Assembly: GCF_004421105.1 (NCBI RefSeq) | Contig: NZ_CP038033.1 | Location: forward strand, 2,995,659 to 3,059,658 | Direction: 5' to 3' | From: Nitrosococcus wardiae | GTDB lineage: Bacteria > Pseudomonadota > Gammaproteobacteria > Nitrosococcales > Nitrosococcaceae | DNA: 64,000 nucleotides | Shown here: piece by piece, positions 18,729-27,977 of the stretch | Layout: each line of letters begins with the position of its first letter | How positions within the stretch are numbered: the first letter of the stretch is position 1 | Program-made: the position numbers and the translations under genes | The notes under the pieces: generated by a model | What the model saw: only the letters and a program-made list of their open reading frames with translations | Told to the model about the DNA's origin: nothing | Database searches by the model: none

Positions 18729-19244
18729 TTACTTCTTAGGGGCCAAAACCATGACCATTTGCCGACCCTCCCGCTTGGGGCTTTGCTCAACGGTACCGTA
18801 TTCCGCTAAATCATCGCGAACCCGTTCCAGCAACTTAAGCCCTAATTCTTGGTGGGCCAACTCCCGCCCGCGGAAACGCAGACTGACTTTGGCTTTGTCC
18901 CCTTCTTTAAGGAAACGTACCAGGTTGCGCAGTTTAACCTGGTAATCCCCTTCTTCAGTCCCTGGTCGGAACTTGACTTCCTTAATCTGTATCTGCTTTT
19001 GTTTTTTCCTTGCCGCCTGACGTTTTTTACTCTCCTCAAACAGATGCTTGCCATAATCCATAATTCGGCACACGGGGGGTTGAGCCTGGGGAGCAATCTC
19101 CACTAAATCCCTCCCTGCTTCCTCCGCCACGCGCAGCGCCTCTTCGATGGAAACAATCCCTATTTGCTCGCCATCAACCCCAACCAGGCGAACTTCCGGA
19201 GTAGTAATCTCTTCGTTTAGGCGCATGCTCTTTTTTGCAACGAT
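18729..19244 (-). CDS. infC: Translation initiation factor IF-3 (AUC start)
   Basis: IF-3 prevents premature 30S-50S joining and proofreads initiator tRNA and start codons. The family pattern is complete: [23 protein letters not shown], and the C-terminal domain with VSLRFRGRE. An ATG at 19226 is possible, but the perfect AAGGAGGA ribosome site lies 26 bases before it. The same site is 8 bases before an in-frame ATC at 19244, preceded by the in-frame thrS stop. I therefore choose ATC, which gives 171 residues beginning (M)[11 protein letters not shown]. Rare AUU/AUC starts are typical of infC and let IF-3 repress its own synthesis. The gap to thrS is 3 bases. Confidence 0.9.
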   Translation of the reverse strand: MVAKKSMRLNEEITTPEVRLVGVDGEQIGIVSIEEALRVAEEAGRDLVEIAPQAQPPVCRIMDYGKHLFEESKKRQAARKKQKQIQIKEVKFRPGTEEGDYQVKLRNLVRFLKEGDKAKVSLRFRGRELAHQELGLKLLERVRDDLAEYGTVEQSPKREGRQMVMVLAPKK

Positions 19245-19247
19245 ATT

Positions 19248-21182
19248 CTAATCCTCCTTAGAAATGCTACGACCAAGGCGAGCGATATCAGCGTCAAGGC
19301 GCTCGATAAAGGCATCAAGGCTCACCGCTCCCAGATCCTTACTGTACCGGGTACGTACGGCCACAGTCTGGTTTTCCACTTCCCGGTCTCCAATCACTAA
19401 TAGATACGGAACCCGACGCAGGGTGTGCTCGCGGATTTTAAAACCGATCTTCTCGTTTCTCAAGTCCAGAAGCGAGCGAAAGCCCTTGTTTTTCAGCGCT
19501 TCTTCCACTTGGCGGGTATATTCCGCTTGCCGGTCAGTAATATTCATTACGGCGACTTGTACCGGCGCTAACCAAGGTGGGAACTTCCCCTCGTAATGCT
19601 CGATAAGTACGCCAAAAAAACGTTCCAGAGACCCTAGCACTGCTCGATGGATCATAATGGGCTGGTGACGGGCACCATCTTCAGCCACATACTCCATTTC
19701 AAAGCGCTCAGGCAAATTAAAGTCTAGCTGAACTGTAGAACATTGCCACTTGCGCCCAATCGCATCCTCGATTTTAATATCGATTTTAGGCCCATAGAAA
19801 GCACCGCCTCCTTCATCCACGGCATAATCCAGGCCTTTTTTCTCCAAGGCTGAGCGCAGCGCTTGGGTGGCCCGTTCCCAAATCGCATCCGACCCTACTG
19901 ACTTTTCCGGCCGAGTGGAAAGATCGATTTCATAACGTTCAAACCCAAAGGCTGATAACATCTCTAACGTCAGATCGAGAATACCCAAAATTTCATCTTC
20001 TATCTGCTCCTCGCGGCAGAAAATATGGGCATCATCCTGAGTAAAACCCCGCACCCGCATCAACCCATGCAAAGCACCGGACATCTCATGGCGGTAGACG
20101 GTACCCAGTTCCGCCCAGCGCAAAGGCAATTCCCGATAGGAACGCAACCGCCCCTTATATACCAACACATGAAATGGGCAATTCATGGGCTTCAGTTGGT
20201 AGAATTGGTGATCCTCTTCCATGGGCTGGTACATGGATTCACGGTAAAAATCCGTATGCCCAGAAGTCTGCCACAGCTGCTGGTGGGCAATATGCGGGGT
20301 ATAGAGGGTTTCGTAACCCGCCGCCCCATGACGTTCCCGCCAGAAGTCCTCAATGACCTGCCGAATACGGGCTCCCATGGGATGCCAAAACACTAAACCG
20401 CCACCGGCTTCTTCCTGAATGGAAAACAAATCTAATTCAGTGCCAATCCGACGGTGATCCCGTTTCTCCGCTTCCTCAAGGCGGTGCAGGTAAGCCTTGA
20501 GGGCTTTCTTGTCAGGCCACGCAGTGCCATAAACACGCTGCAGCATCTCGTTATTGGCATCACCACGCCAATAAGCACCGGACACCTTAGTCAACTTAAA
20601 GGCCTTGAGCCTTGAGGTTGAGGGCACATGGGGTCCACGGCAGAGGTCCACGAAATCCCCTTGCCGATAAAGAGAAATCTCCTCACCCTGGGGAATAGAG
20701 GCGATAATCTCCGCCTTGTACTTCTCGCCCATCTGGCGAAACAAGGAAACTGCCTCTTCCCGGGATTTCACCTCCCGATGGACCGAAATATCCTGCTCAA
20801 CCAGTTCCTGCATCTTCGCTTCAATGGCTTCAAGATCCTCCGGGGAAAACCCCTTAGAATAAGCAAAATCGTAATAGAAACCATCTTCGATCACCGGCCC
20901 GATGGTAACTTGAGCTTCCGGATAAAGCTCTTTGACCGCCTGGGCTAACAGGTGGGCACAAGAGTGGCGGATAATCTCCAAACCTTCAGGATCGCGTCCC
21001 GTAATAATAGTAAGCTCTGTATTTTCCTTAAGAGCATAGGAAGTATCGACCAAATGGCCATCGATCTTGCCAGCCAAGGCTGCCTTTGCTAGGCCCGAGC
21101 CAATATCGGCGGCTACGTCATAAACAGTAACGGGATGTTCAAAATAACGTTGACTACCATCAGGAAGGGTAATAACAGGCAT
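19248..21182 (-). CDS. thrS: Threonyl-tRNA synthetase
   Basis: A 644-residue class II synthetase of the usual length. The domains are in order: TGS (1-62), the editing domain with its [11 protein letters not shown] metal-binding His pair (about 88-99), the catalytic core with CPFHV and RYRHEMSG-type motif 2 ([12 protein letters not shown]), and the C-terminal anticodon-binding domain. It charges tRNA-Thr and clears Ser-tRNA-Thr. It heads the operon thrS-infC-rpmI-rplT-pheST-ihfA. In E. coli it is autoregulated through a tRNA-like leader; only about 80 bases separate it from the tRNA-Val gene here. Confidence 0.97.
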   Translation of the reverse strand: MPVITLPDGSQRYFEHPVTVYDVAADIGSGLAKAALAGKIDGHLVDTSYALKENTELTIITGRDPEGLEIIRHSCAHLLAQAVKELYPEAQVTIGPVIEDGFYYDFAYSKGFSPEDLEAIEAKMQELVEQDISVHREVKSREEAVSLFRQMGEKYKAEIIASIPQGEEISLYRQGDFVDLCRGPHVPSTSRLKAFKLTKVSGAYWRGDANNEMLQRVYGTAWPDKKALKAYLHRLEEAEKRDHRRIGTELDLFSIQEEAGGGLVFWHPMGARIRQVIEDFWRERHGAAGYETLYTPHIAHQQLWQTSGHTDFYRESMYQPMEEDHQFYQLKPMNCPFHVLVYKGRLRSYRELPLRWAELGTVYRHEMSGALHGLMRVRGFTQDDAHIFCREEQIEDEILGILDLTLEMLSAFGFERYEIDLSTRPEKSVGSDAIWERATQALRSALEKKGLDYAVDEGGGAFYGPKIDIKIEDAIGRKWQCSTVQLDFNLPERFEMEYVAEDGARHQPIMIHRAVLGSLERFFGVLIEHYEGKFPPWLAPVQVAVMNITDRQAEYTRQVEEALKNKGFRSLLDLRNEKIGFKIREHTLRRVPYLLVIGDREVENQTVAVRTRYSKDLGAVSLDAFIERLDADIARLGRSISKED

Positions 21183-21261
21183 GTGATATAATCCAGTTCA
21201 GGGCCAATACGAGAGGCCTGTTGAACAAAAAAGCACCGTCGCAACGGTGCTTTTAGCGTAA

Positions 21262-21338
21262 TGGTAGGCGCGATTGGACTCGAACCAACGACCCCCACCA
21301 TGTCAAGGTGGTGCTCTAACCAGCTGAGCTACGCGCCT
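21262..21338 (-). tRNA. tRNA-Val (anticodon GAC)
   Basis: A complete cloverleaf with acceptor AGGCGCG/CGCGCCT, D arm, anticodon stem CCACC/GGTGG around TTGACAT (anticodon GAC), T arm TTGGTTCGAGTCCAA and encoded CCA. It lies directly upstream of thrS on the same strand. Confidence 0.95.
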
Positions 21339-21478
21339 GTAAAGACGGCATTAATTTACCATGCCCAGCCTGGTTCCGCAACGTGTAAACAGCTTTTAAC
21401 TGCTTACCCGAGAGGAGTGGCGGCTAAATAGGACTAGCCCGTAGAGGCAAAAATGGCAATATTCACCCAAAATTAGCT

Positions 21479-23524
21479 TCAATTGACGGCTTCCCGGCTC
21501 TGCCCAGCCAAAGGAGCAGCCTCTCTAAAGACCCAGGCCTTGATTTTCTCAATTTCATCACGCAAGCGGGCGGCTTCTTCAAATTCCAGATTCTGCGCAT
21601 GTTTATACATCTGCTGCTCTAGCTGCTGCAGACGTTTAGCCAATTGCTGGGGCGGTAGGCGGGTATACTCAGCAGCATCCTCGGCGACTTGGGCGTATTG
21701 GCGAGCATTACCCATGCCGGGTGCATAAACTCCATCAATGATCTCCCGCACCGATTTTTGCACACCGCGGGGGGTAATCCCATGAAGTTGATTAAAGGCA
21801 ATTTGCTTTTTCCGCCGTCTTTCCGTTTCAGCAATGGCCCGGCCCATAGAACCGGTAATTTCATCCCCATAAAGGATAGCTTTTCCATGAAGATTGCGCG
21901 CTGCTCGGCCTATGGTTTGAATGAGCGATCGCTCTGACCGGAGAAAACCCTCCTTGTCTGCATCTAGAATGGCCACCAAAGAGACTTCCGGGATATCCAA
22001 CCCCTCCCGTAGTAGGTTGATTCCCACCAGCACATCGAATTCGCCCAAACGCAGATCGCGGATAATTTCTACTCGCTCTACGGTATCAATGTCCGAATGA
22101 AGGTAGCGCACCCGAACCTCATGCTGTTCCAGATACTGGGTCAGATCCTCCGCCATGCGCTTAGTGAGCACCGTCACCAATACCCGCTCCGCCGCCGCTA
22201 CTCGTTGACGGATCTCCGAGAGCAGATCATCCACCTGGGTGCTGGCAGATCTTACTTCAATTTCTGGATCAATCAGCCCTGTAGGACGCACCACCTGCTC
22301 GATGACGGCCCCCGAGCGCTGTTGCTCATAGGGCCCGGGGGTCGCCGAAACAAAAATGGTCTGAGGTGCCAAACGCTCCCATTCCTCAAATTTCAGCGGC
22401 CGATTATCCAAGGCCGAGGGCAGGCGGAAGCCATACTCAACTAAAGTCTCTTTCCGTGCCCGATCACCTCGGTACATGCCTCCCAATTGGGGCACCGTCA
22501 CATGACTTTCATCAATAATCAGCAAAGCATTCTCTGGCAGGTAATCAAATAAAGTCGGTGGCGCCTCCCCTGGCTGTCTCCTAGACAGGAAACGGGAATA
22601 ATTTTCAATGCCCGTACAGTAACCTAGCTCCAATATCATCTCGATATCAAAGCGGGTCCGCTGTTCTAAACGTTGAGCCTCAACCCGCTTATTAGCCCCA
22701 TAAAGCTGTTCCAACCGCTCAGCAAGCTCAATCTTAATGTCCTCCACAGCCCGCAACAGGATCTCCCGAGGAGTCACATAGTGGGTCTTGGGATAGATAG
22801 TCAAGCGGGGCACCCGGTACAGTATTTCACCCGTTAACGGGTCAAAGTAAGACAGGCCCTCTATCTCATCATCGAAGAGTTCTACCCGGATGGCCTCTTG
22901 CTCCGATTCAGCGGGGTAGATATCAATGACCTCTCCCCGCACCCGATAGGTACCGCGGCACAAATCCGTATCGTTGCGCTGATATTGCAGCTCTGCCAAG
23001 CGACGTAATATCCCCCGGTGATCCACCGTGTCCCCCACCATGAGATGCAGCACCATATTTAAGTAGCTGTCCTTATCACCCAGCCCATAAATAGCAGAGA
23101 CACTGGCCACTACAATGGCATCGGGGCGCTCCAAAAACGCCTTGGTCGCGGAAAGGCGCATTTGCTCTATATAATCGTTAACTGACGCGTCTTTCCCAAT
23201 ATAAGTATCGGAGGCAGGCAGATAAGCCTCAGGCTGATAGTAATCATAGTAAGAAACAAAATAACCCACAGGGTTATGGGGAAAGAATTCCCGCATCTCG
23301 CTATAAAGCTGGGCCGCGAGGGTCTTATTAGGCGCCAAAATAATAGTTGGTCGCTGAACCTGTTGAATTACATTGGCTATAGTGAAGGTCTTACCCGATC
23401 CTGTGACCCCAAGCAGGGTCTGATACATTTCTCCCGCCGTTAGACCTTCGACCAACCGCTCTATGGCCTCCGGCTGATCTCCTGCCGGCTGATAATCACT
23501 CACCAGCTGAAGTACACGCTTCAT
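21479..23524 (-). CDS. uvrB: Excinuclease ABC subunit B
   Basis: The start is set at ATG 23524 (681 residues) because it aligns with the family N-terminus; the frame is open to 23554. UvrB is the central damage-verifying helicase of nucleotide excision repair. The Walker A motif is [10 protein letters not shown], the DEAD-like box is IIDESHV, and helicase motifs V and VI ([22 protein letters not shown]) are intact. The C-terminal UVR domain that contacts UvrC ([13 protein letters not shown]) is present. The gene stands alone and is divergent from the aminotransferase, with about 90 bases between the starts. Confidence 0.96.
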   Translation of the reverse strand: MKRVLQLVSDYQPAGDQPEAIERLVEGLTAGEMYQTLLGVTGSGKTFTIANVIQQVQRPTIILAPNKTLAAQLYSEMREFFPHNPVGYFVSYYDYYQPEAYLPASDTYIGKDASVNDYIEQMRLSATKAFLERPDAIVVASVSAIYGLGDKDSYLNMVLHLMVGDTVDHRGILRRLAELQYQRNDTDLCRGTYRVRGEVIDIYPAESEQEAIRVELFDDEIEGLSYFDPLTGEILYRVPRLTIYPKTHYVTPREILLRAVEDIKIELAERLEQLYGANKRVEAQRLEQRTRFDIEMILELGYCTGIENYSRFLSRRQPGEAPPTLFDYLPENALLIIDESHVTVPQLGGMYRGDRARKETLVEYGFRLPSALDNRPLKFEEWERLAPQTIFVSATPGPYEQQRSGAVIEQVVRPTGLIDPEIEVRSASTQVDDLLSEIRQRVAAAERVLVTVLTKRMAEDLTQYLEQHEVRVRYLHSDIDTVERVEIIRDLRLGEFDVLVGINLLREGLDIPEVSLVAILDADKEGFLRSERSLIQTIGRAARNLHGKAILYGDEITGSMGRAIAETERRRKKQIAFNQLHGITPRGVQKSVREIIDGVYAPGMGNARQYAQVAEDAAEYTRLPPQQLAKRLQQLEQQMYKHAQNLEFEEAARLRDEIEKIKAWVFREAAPLAGQSREAVN

Positions 23525-23617
23525 TGTTTCATTGAAACCTTTTTGAAAAAACACAAATTCGCTATATTTAAAGTTTGAAGGTTATCGTAACATTTTCTCG
23601 ATTAGGAATAGCTTCAA

Positions 23618-24805
23618 TTGGACATCACTCTCTCGACACGCGTTCAGCAAATTAAGCCATCTCCTACCTTGGCCATCACCGCCCGCGCTAAAGCTCTTCG
23701 GGCCGAGGGCAAAGATATCATCGGCTTGGGGGCCGGTGAGCCTGACTTCGATACGCCAGAACACGTTAAAGAAGCAGCTATCCAAGCCATTCGAGATGGC
23801 TTCACCAAATACACTGCCGTTGATGGTATCCCCAGCCTGAAAGAGGCCATTATTGCCAAGTTTGCCCGGGAAAATGGCCTCCAGTACGAGGCTAACCAAG
23901 TCCTCGTCTCTGTGGGCGGTAAACAAAGCTTTTACAACTTGGCCCAGGCCTTCCTGAACCCAGGGGATGAAGTTATCATACCAGCACCCTATTGGGTCTC
24001 CTATCCGGATATGGTCCTCTTGGCTGGGGGCATCCCTGTGGTCATTGCTGCCCCGCAGGAACGTCAGTTCAAAATTACCCCAGAACAACTGGAAGCCGCT
24101 ATTACCCCCCTCACCCGGTTACTGGTGATCAATAGCCCCTCCAACCCTACTGGTGCCGCTTATACAGGCGATGAACTTGCTGCCTTAGGTGAAATCCTAC
24201 GCCGCCACCCCCAGGTGCTTGTCGCCACTGATGATATGTATGAACACATTTATTGGGGTACAGAGCCATTTTGTAATATCGTGAATGCCTGCCCCGATCT
24301 TTATGAACGCACCTTGGTACTCAACGGCGTCTCCAAAGCCTACTCTATGACAGGTTGGCGCATTGGTTATGCAGCGGGCCCAGCAACGCTTATCAAAGCG
24401 ATGAAGTCTATTCAATCCCAAAGCACCTCGAATCCCACCTCTATCTCCCAAGTAGCCGCCCAAGCGGCAATAGAGGGAGATCAAACTTGTATCAAGACCA
24501 TGTGCCAAGAATTTAAAAACCGCCATGATTTTGTGGTCGGACAACTGAGTGCCCTCCCTGGAGTCCAGTGTTTATCTGGAAGCGGAACTTTTTATACCTT
24601 CCCTAATATCCAAGCGGTTATTTCCTCACGAGGGGAGATTAAAGATGACGTGGAGCTAGCTGAAAAGATGCTCAATGAAGCGGGCGTTGCTGTGGTACCC
24701 GGATCCGCCTTTGGCGCACCTGGCCATCTGCGCCTCTCTTTCGCTACCAGCATGGAAAACCTGGAGCAGGCTTTGGAGCGTATTACTGCTTTTCTTAACC
24801 CCTAA
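23618..24805 (+). CDS. aspC: Aspartate-type class I aminotransferase
   Basis: A 395-residue PLP enzyme starting at TTG with a TAGGAA site 9 bases upstream. The PLP lysine lies in NGVSKAYSMTGWRIGY and the carboxylate-binding Arg in LRLSFATS. GAGEPDFDTPEHV and NSPSNPTGAAY mark the type found in aspartate/prephenate aminotransferases of subgroup Ib rather than the E. coli AspC subgroup. It transfers amino groups between aspartate and 2-oxoglutarate, perhaps also prephenate. The symbol is functional rather than orthologous. Confidence 0.85.
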   Translation: MDITLSTRVQQIKPSPTLAITARAKALRAEGKDIIGLGAGEPDFDTPEHVKEAAIQAIRDGFTKYTAVDGIPSLKEAIIAKFARENGLQYEANQVLVSVGGKQSFYNLAQAFLNPGDEVIIPAPYWVSYPDMVLLAGGIPVVIAAPQERQFKITPEQLEAAITPLTRLLVINSPSNPTGAAYTGDELAALGEILRRHPQVLVATDDMYEHIYWGTEPFCNIVNACPDLYERTLVLNGVSKAYSMTGWRIGYAAGPATLIKAMKSIQSQSTSNPTSISQVAAQAAIEGDQTCIKTMCQEFKNRHDFVVGQLSALPGVQCLSGSGTFYTFPNIQAVISSRGEIKDDVELAEKMLNEAGVAVVPGSAFGAPGHLRLSFATSMENLEQALERITAFLNP

Positions 24806-24871
24806 ATTGCCATTGTGATAACTTAAATAAGTTGACGAAAGCGGCAAGGATTATTAGGATATGCGCTTTCT

Positions 24872-24947
24872 TCCCCGGTAGCTCAGTTGGTAGAGCGGGT
24901 GACTGTTAATCACTAGGTCGGCGGTTCGAGCCCGTCCCGGGGAGCCA
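24872..24947 (+). tRNA. tRNA-Asn (anticodon GTT); left boundary of an insertion
   Basis: The cloverleaf is complete: TCCCCGG/CCGGGGA acceptor, anticodon stem GGTGA/TCACT around CTGTTAA (anticodon GTT), T loop TTCGAGC, and G plus CCA encoded. The last 47 bases are repeated at 26774-26820 with one mismatch, so the tRNA gene served as an integration site and was restored by the incoming attachment sequence. Confidence 0.95.
24901..24947 (+). repeat. Attachment repeat, left copy (attL-like)
   Basis: The 3' part of tRNA-Asn, identical over 42 bases (24906-24947) to 26779-26820 and 46 of 47 over the whole repeat. Direct repeats of a tRNA 3' end are the standard boundary of elements inserted by tyrosine recombinases. 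Confidence 0.85.
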
Positions 24948-25159
24948 TTTAAAATCAGCGGCTTATGCAACCATGCAGGGCCGCTGTTTTTGTTTATGTA
25001 AGCAGTAAGTAAGCGCCAGAAGGAAAAATCGGCCTTTTTTATATTGGGGAATTTCCTTTTTATAGCCTCCATAATCTCCGCGTTTAACCAGCACAATATT
25101 AATAAAATCGGGGTAATATAATAACGTTTGCCTCAGTTAACAGCAATCGAACTAGAGTA

Positions 25160-25702
25160 ATGAGTCGGAGCATACTTGAGACGCCTGACCAGAAACAGGC
25201 TAAGGAAAATATTAATAGGCGGTATAACGAATATAAGAAGGAACAACTCAAGAAAGGCATTAAAGTAACTCAAAATTATGTGGCTGAGCGCATGGGGGTA
25301 GAGCGTTCTTTAATTTCTGGGGAGCTAGGGCGACACGCGGCTATCGGCCCGGCCGCGGCTAAGCGTTGGGCAGAGTTTCTAGGGGTGGAGCCGTGGGACA
25401 TCCATCCAGGGATTGAAAAGCCATCGGTTATTAATGAACAACTTTTGGAAGATACGATAAAGGATGTGTTAGATGCAGCCTATATGATGGATGTGGATAT
25501 CAAACCGGAAATGGTTGCGATGATTGTATCCAAGCTATATGTAGATTGCGAAAAAAATAAAAAAATGGCCCACCGTACGGCCATAGCGGTCAACATCCTC
25601 CACCACTACCCGCGCCTGTTTGCCGAATACCAAATTAGAGAGAGCCTGCTTTGCCTGGCTTCCGTACGGTTGCCCCTTCTCGGGTATGTCGATCTCGGCT
25701 AG
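25160..25702 (+). CDS. XRE-type regulator with a chimeric C-terminus
   Basis: Residues 30-90 form an XRE-like helix-turn-helix: TQNYVAERMGVERSLISGEL, then GPAAAKRWAEFLGV and WDIHP, typical of phage-type repressors of the Cro/C1 fold. From about residue 138 the frame reads through the antisense of a nuclease gene (25575-25702), so the last 40 residues are not native. The original gene was probably cut by a deletion that joined it to the nuclease remnant. DNA binding may remain. It likely regulated the element. Confidence 0.65.
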   Translation: MSRSILETPDQKQAKENINRRYNEYKKEQLKKGIKVTQNYVAERMGVERSLISGELGRHAAIGPAAAKRWAEFLGVEPWDIHPGIEKPSVINEQLLEDTIKDVLDAAYMMDVDIKPEMVAMIVSKLYVDCEKNKKMAHRTAIAVNILHHYPRLFAEYQIRESLLCLASVRLPLLGYVDLG

Positions 25703-25837
25703 TCGGACTTTGATTTGTTTCTTGGCGGGTGTCAGTAGGGTTAGAGTATCGCCATCAGATATTCCCACCACGCGGCCATGGTAGTCGGCTAGGGCGGTAA
25801 GGGGGGAAATAGACACAAACACTATTATTTTTTTCAT
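25535..25837 (-). pseudogene. Truncated thermonuclease (SNase-like) gene
   Basis: The signal peptide (IIVFVSISPLTALA) and the N-terminal half of a staphylococcal-nuclease-like domain are clear: VVGISDGDTLTLL, VRLAEIDIPEKGQPYG and DRYGRTVG. After that the sequence breaks into HFFIFFAIYI and stops, so the C-terminal half of the fold is missing. The ribosome site GAGG precedes its ATG. The break coincides with the end of homology of the opposing XRE gene, pointing to one deletion junction near 25570. The product is probably non-functional. Confidence 0.75.
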
Positions 25838-25848
25838 AGGTACCTCGG

Positions 25849-25878
25849 GAAAAAGAAAACCCCGCCAGGCAGGCGGGG
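25849..25878 (-). terminator. Intrinsic terminator
   Basis: On the minus strand CCCCGCC pairs with GGCGGGG around a five-base loop, followed by TTTTCTTTTT. It closes the small operon 26384-25891. It lies just upstream of the truncated nuclease gene, separating the two. Confidence 0.85.
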
Positions 25879-25890
25879 TGCGGTAAGGGT

Positions 25891-26166
25891 TTATAAACCT
25901 CGCTGCTTGGCATACGCTAAGAGTTCATCTTTTAGCCGCTCCAGGGCACCCAATGTTTCCAGGGAATTACTTCCTGCCTTTCCGGCCCAGCCGTAACTAT
26001 TATGGTCCCCCTTTTTCATGGCGACAAAGATAATTCCCTCCAATTCGCCACATTTCGCCATATGGAGAAGCTTCTCCAATATCTCAATGGTGGGTGCGCC
26101 TCCCTGCTTGGCAGGTGGAGGCGCCAAGCGCAAAGGAACCACCTTCCTCGTATCTGTCTTACTCAT
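25891..26166 (-). CDS. Hypothetical 91-residue element protein
   Basis: No family recognised. The N-terminus is basic and Pro-rich (LRLAPPPAKQGG). The middle has EILEKLLHMAKCGELEGIIF, a helix then strand, and the end is helical (LERLKDELLAYAKQ). Its ATG overlaps the stop of the upstream gene (TAATG), and GGAGG lies inside that gene, so the two are translationally coupled. Proteins of this size and shape are common in prophages and satellites, which fits its place in the tRNA-Asn insertion. Confidence 0.6.
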   Translation of the reverse strand: MSKTDTRKVVPLRLAPPPAKQGGAPTIEILEKLLHMAKCGELEGIIFVAMKKGDHNSYGWAGKAGSNSLETLGALERLKDELLAYAKQRGL

Positions 26167-26384
26167 TATGCCGCCTCCAGCTTGCGTACTTGGGTCTTAG
26201 TGCGTTCTTTGGCCCTGGCTTTGACGGGTACCTTGCTGTCTGTCTGCTGAGCATTCATAGCCTGAATAAGCGCATACACCATGCCCGGCACAAAGCAGCC
26301 CAATATCACGGCAATTACCCGCCCTTGGACTGTTTCGTCACCTTGCCAGAATCCTGTAACATTCAGCCCGGCACTGATTCTCAA
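26166..26384 (-). CDS. Hypothetical 72-residue single-span membrane protein
   Basis: No family recognised. One hydrophobic segment, VIAVILGCFVPGMVYALI, at about residues 23-40 is followed by a Lys/Arg-rich tail (KVPVKARAKERTK), consistent with a single-span inner membrane protein with a basic cytoplasmic end. It is the first gene of a coupled pair with 25891-26166. The true start may be internal, because no strong ribosome site precedes the first ATG. Confidence 0.5.
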   Translation of the reverse strand: MRISAGLNVTGFWQGDETVQGRVIAVILGCFVPGMVYALIQAMNAQQTDSKVPVKARAKERTKTQVRKLEAA

Positions 26385-26403
26385 ATTAAGCTGTATAGAT
26401 TAT

Positions 26404-26538
26404 TTACTGATTGAAAGTAGTAGCAAGGCACTCTATTAAGTGCGCTGAAGAGTTAGCAGACGGCTGGGCAAAAGCAGGGACAATGATAAAGTTGGCAAGG
26501 ACGATAGATAAAAGGGATTTGAACTTGTAATTTTTCAT
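26404..26538 (-). CDS. Tiny secreted peptide (44 residues)
   Basis: Too short for usual gene calling. It starts at ATG 26538 with AAGAGGTAAGAA before it. It has a textbook signal peptide: a Lys-containing N-terminus, a hydrophobic core LLSIVLANFIIVPAFA and an AxA cleavage site. This leaves a mature peptide of about 20 residues with one Cys and no charge except one Glu. It lies upstream of the two coupled genes of the tRNA-Asn insertion. The function is unknown. Confidence 0.5.
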   Translation of the reverse strand: MKNYKFKSLLSIVLANFIIVPAFAQPSANSSAHLIECLATTFNQ

Positions 26539-26773
26539 TTCTTACCTCTTAAGATAAATTGCAAATGAGAATGCAAGCATCTGGTACTCATCCTGTTTGC
26601 ATGACATAAGATAAACCGCGCTAAAAAAATACGGTTAGGAAGTTTTTGCAAAAAATTAAAAGAGGTTTGCAGATAGGGATCTGAGGGGCAACGGAGCAGA
26701 AAGTCGGGATAAGGAAGAATAGCCCAGATTATAAACCCAGTGAATTGGTCAGGGGCCAAGTACTCAGCAAATA

Positions 26774-26820
26774 GACTATTAATCACTAGGTCGGCGGTTC
26801 GAGCCCGTCCCGGGGAGCCA
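26774..26820 (+). repeat. Attachment repeat, right copy (attR-like tRNA-Asn fragment)
   Basis: A copy of the last 47 bases of tRNA-Asn with a single G-to-A change in the anticodon. The 5' half of the tRNA is absent, so this is not a functional tRNA. It marks the right edge of the insertion. Confidence 0.85.
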
Positions 26821-27243
26821 ATCAAGTCAAGGCCTATGGCAATCATGGCATGGGTCTTTTGGGTTTGGAACGACCCTAGATCCTATCTTCAGATCCTTAG
26901 ATAAAAAATAACCCCGTCAAGGTGGCACTTTGCAATAGCCCTAACTCCAAGCAGCTCAGTGCTCAACTTTATACCAATTCAATCAAAGAATGTAATTTGA
27001 TGTTTTTTAGAAGCTTATATTAAATTATTAATACACGATATTAACAATCACATTTAAGTAAACCATCAAAACGCCATTGATTAGCAGCAATCGTTTTTTT
27101 ATTAAAAATATATTTAATACCAAATATTTAAAATAAAAAATTAATATATTAACTTAAAAGTCACAAGCAAGTGACTTAAGAGGGGTCCCTGCCTTTTTCA
27201 GGGTATCTTGCTGCGGAGGCCTTTTTATCAGAACCCGGAAATT
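26821..27243. other. AT-rich gene-free stretch with hairpins
   Basis: There is no supportable gene. Bases 27154-27179 hold a perfect inverted repeat (AGTCAC, six-base loop, GTGACT), and 27184-27204 hold CCCTG facing CAGGG around a T-rich loop. The composition is much more AT-rich than the core genes around it. Confidence 0.4.
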
Positions 27244-27444
27244 TCAAAGTCCTCTGCATCGTTCAATCATTTCATGCGTTCTTTCTTCAATAGAGTTAGC
27301 TAACGCTCTTTCTAGCTTTGCCGCGTAATTAGCTAAATAAAATGTAAAAAAAACATTCATCGCTTGCTCAGGAATGCCTCTTTTAAAAGCCTCATCCCTA
27401 GCTTCGCGAACGAGTTCAAAAGATCTTTCGTTGATAGTAATCAT
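27244..27444 (-). CDS. Hypothetical 66-residue helical protein
   Basis: The start is set at ATG 27444 since the longer frame begins with low-complexity codons. The product is predicted mostly helical and charged: ERSFELVREARDEAFKRG, then LANYAAKLERAL and IEERTHEMIERCRGL. The size and the early TI.NERSFELV stretch recall antitoxins or small regulators, but I recognise no family. No toxin-like partner lies beside it. It sits in AT-rich DNA to the right of the tRNA-Asn insertion. Confidence 0.45.
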   Translation of the reverse strand: MITINERSFELVREARDEAFKRGIPEQAMNVFFTFYLANYAAKLERALANSIEERTHEMIERCRGL

Positions 27445-27977
27445 TGTGCCGTACTTTAATAAAAAAAATTTCAATATAAATGATTTCAATATAAATAGTA
27501 TAAACCTTAAAGTTTATAGATTCCCTTTGCAGCGTTTAGACCTACTTGATTTCTTCTGACAATGCATTCCCATGATCACCAGTGTTTCGCTTCTCTTTCC
27601 TAAGACTATCGTTGCCCCATGACTTATTAAGTCATCGTCTCTTAACCCAATAAGTAAAGGTTTCAGGCAAAGAATGGCTTATTAGGACCAAGCAAAAATT
27701 CTGCCCCCATCTAACCATTATCTCTGCGAGATAGCAGTCAATTAGGCTGAGTTTTATGGAATTAAGCAATAGGCGGGGACGGCAGGCTAGCAGTTAGTTC
27801 AACGCCGCTGTTACTAAATTATTTAATAACGTTTCCTCTCTCAAAGGCGCAAACAGGACTTATCGAACATGCTAATAATCGTTATCTCTTTTCTATGAGC
27901 TTATTGAAGGATTTTCCCTCTCTAAAAATAAAAATTCTCCGCTCAAAAAGGGAGCACTTCAATAACTGAAAGCCATT
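27445..27977. other. Gene-free stretch
   Basis: About 530 bases of low-complexity AT-rich sequence. I see only a short palindrome (GACTTATTAAGTC) near 27620 and no frame with family features. Confidence 0.4.

Larger units (their letters stand above)
24948..26820. mobile_element. 1.87 kb integrase-less insertion at tRNA-Asn
   Basis: It is bounded by the tRNA-Asn 3' end and its 47-base copy. Inside are a chimeric XRE-type regulator, the truncated start of a thermonuclease gene, two coupled small genes and a tiny secreted peptide. No recombinase gene is present, so the unit is either a decayed element that lost its integrase by deletion or a satellite that borrows one. Confidence 0.75.

Noticed and set aside
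24854-25096. Minus-strand frame with GSPGRARTADLVINS over tRNA-Asn
   Set aside because: This is the antisense of tRNA-Asn, a well-known spurious protein call. The same peptide appears at 26535-26846 only because the tRNA 3' end is duplicated there.
26535-26846. Minus-strand 103-codon frame across the right attachment repeat
   Set aside because: Its start lies in the tRNA fragment antisense, and the rest has no family features or ribosome site.
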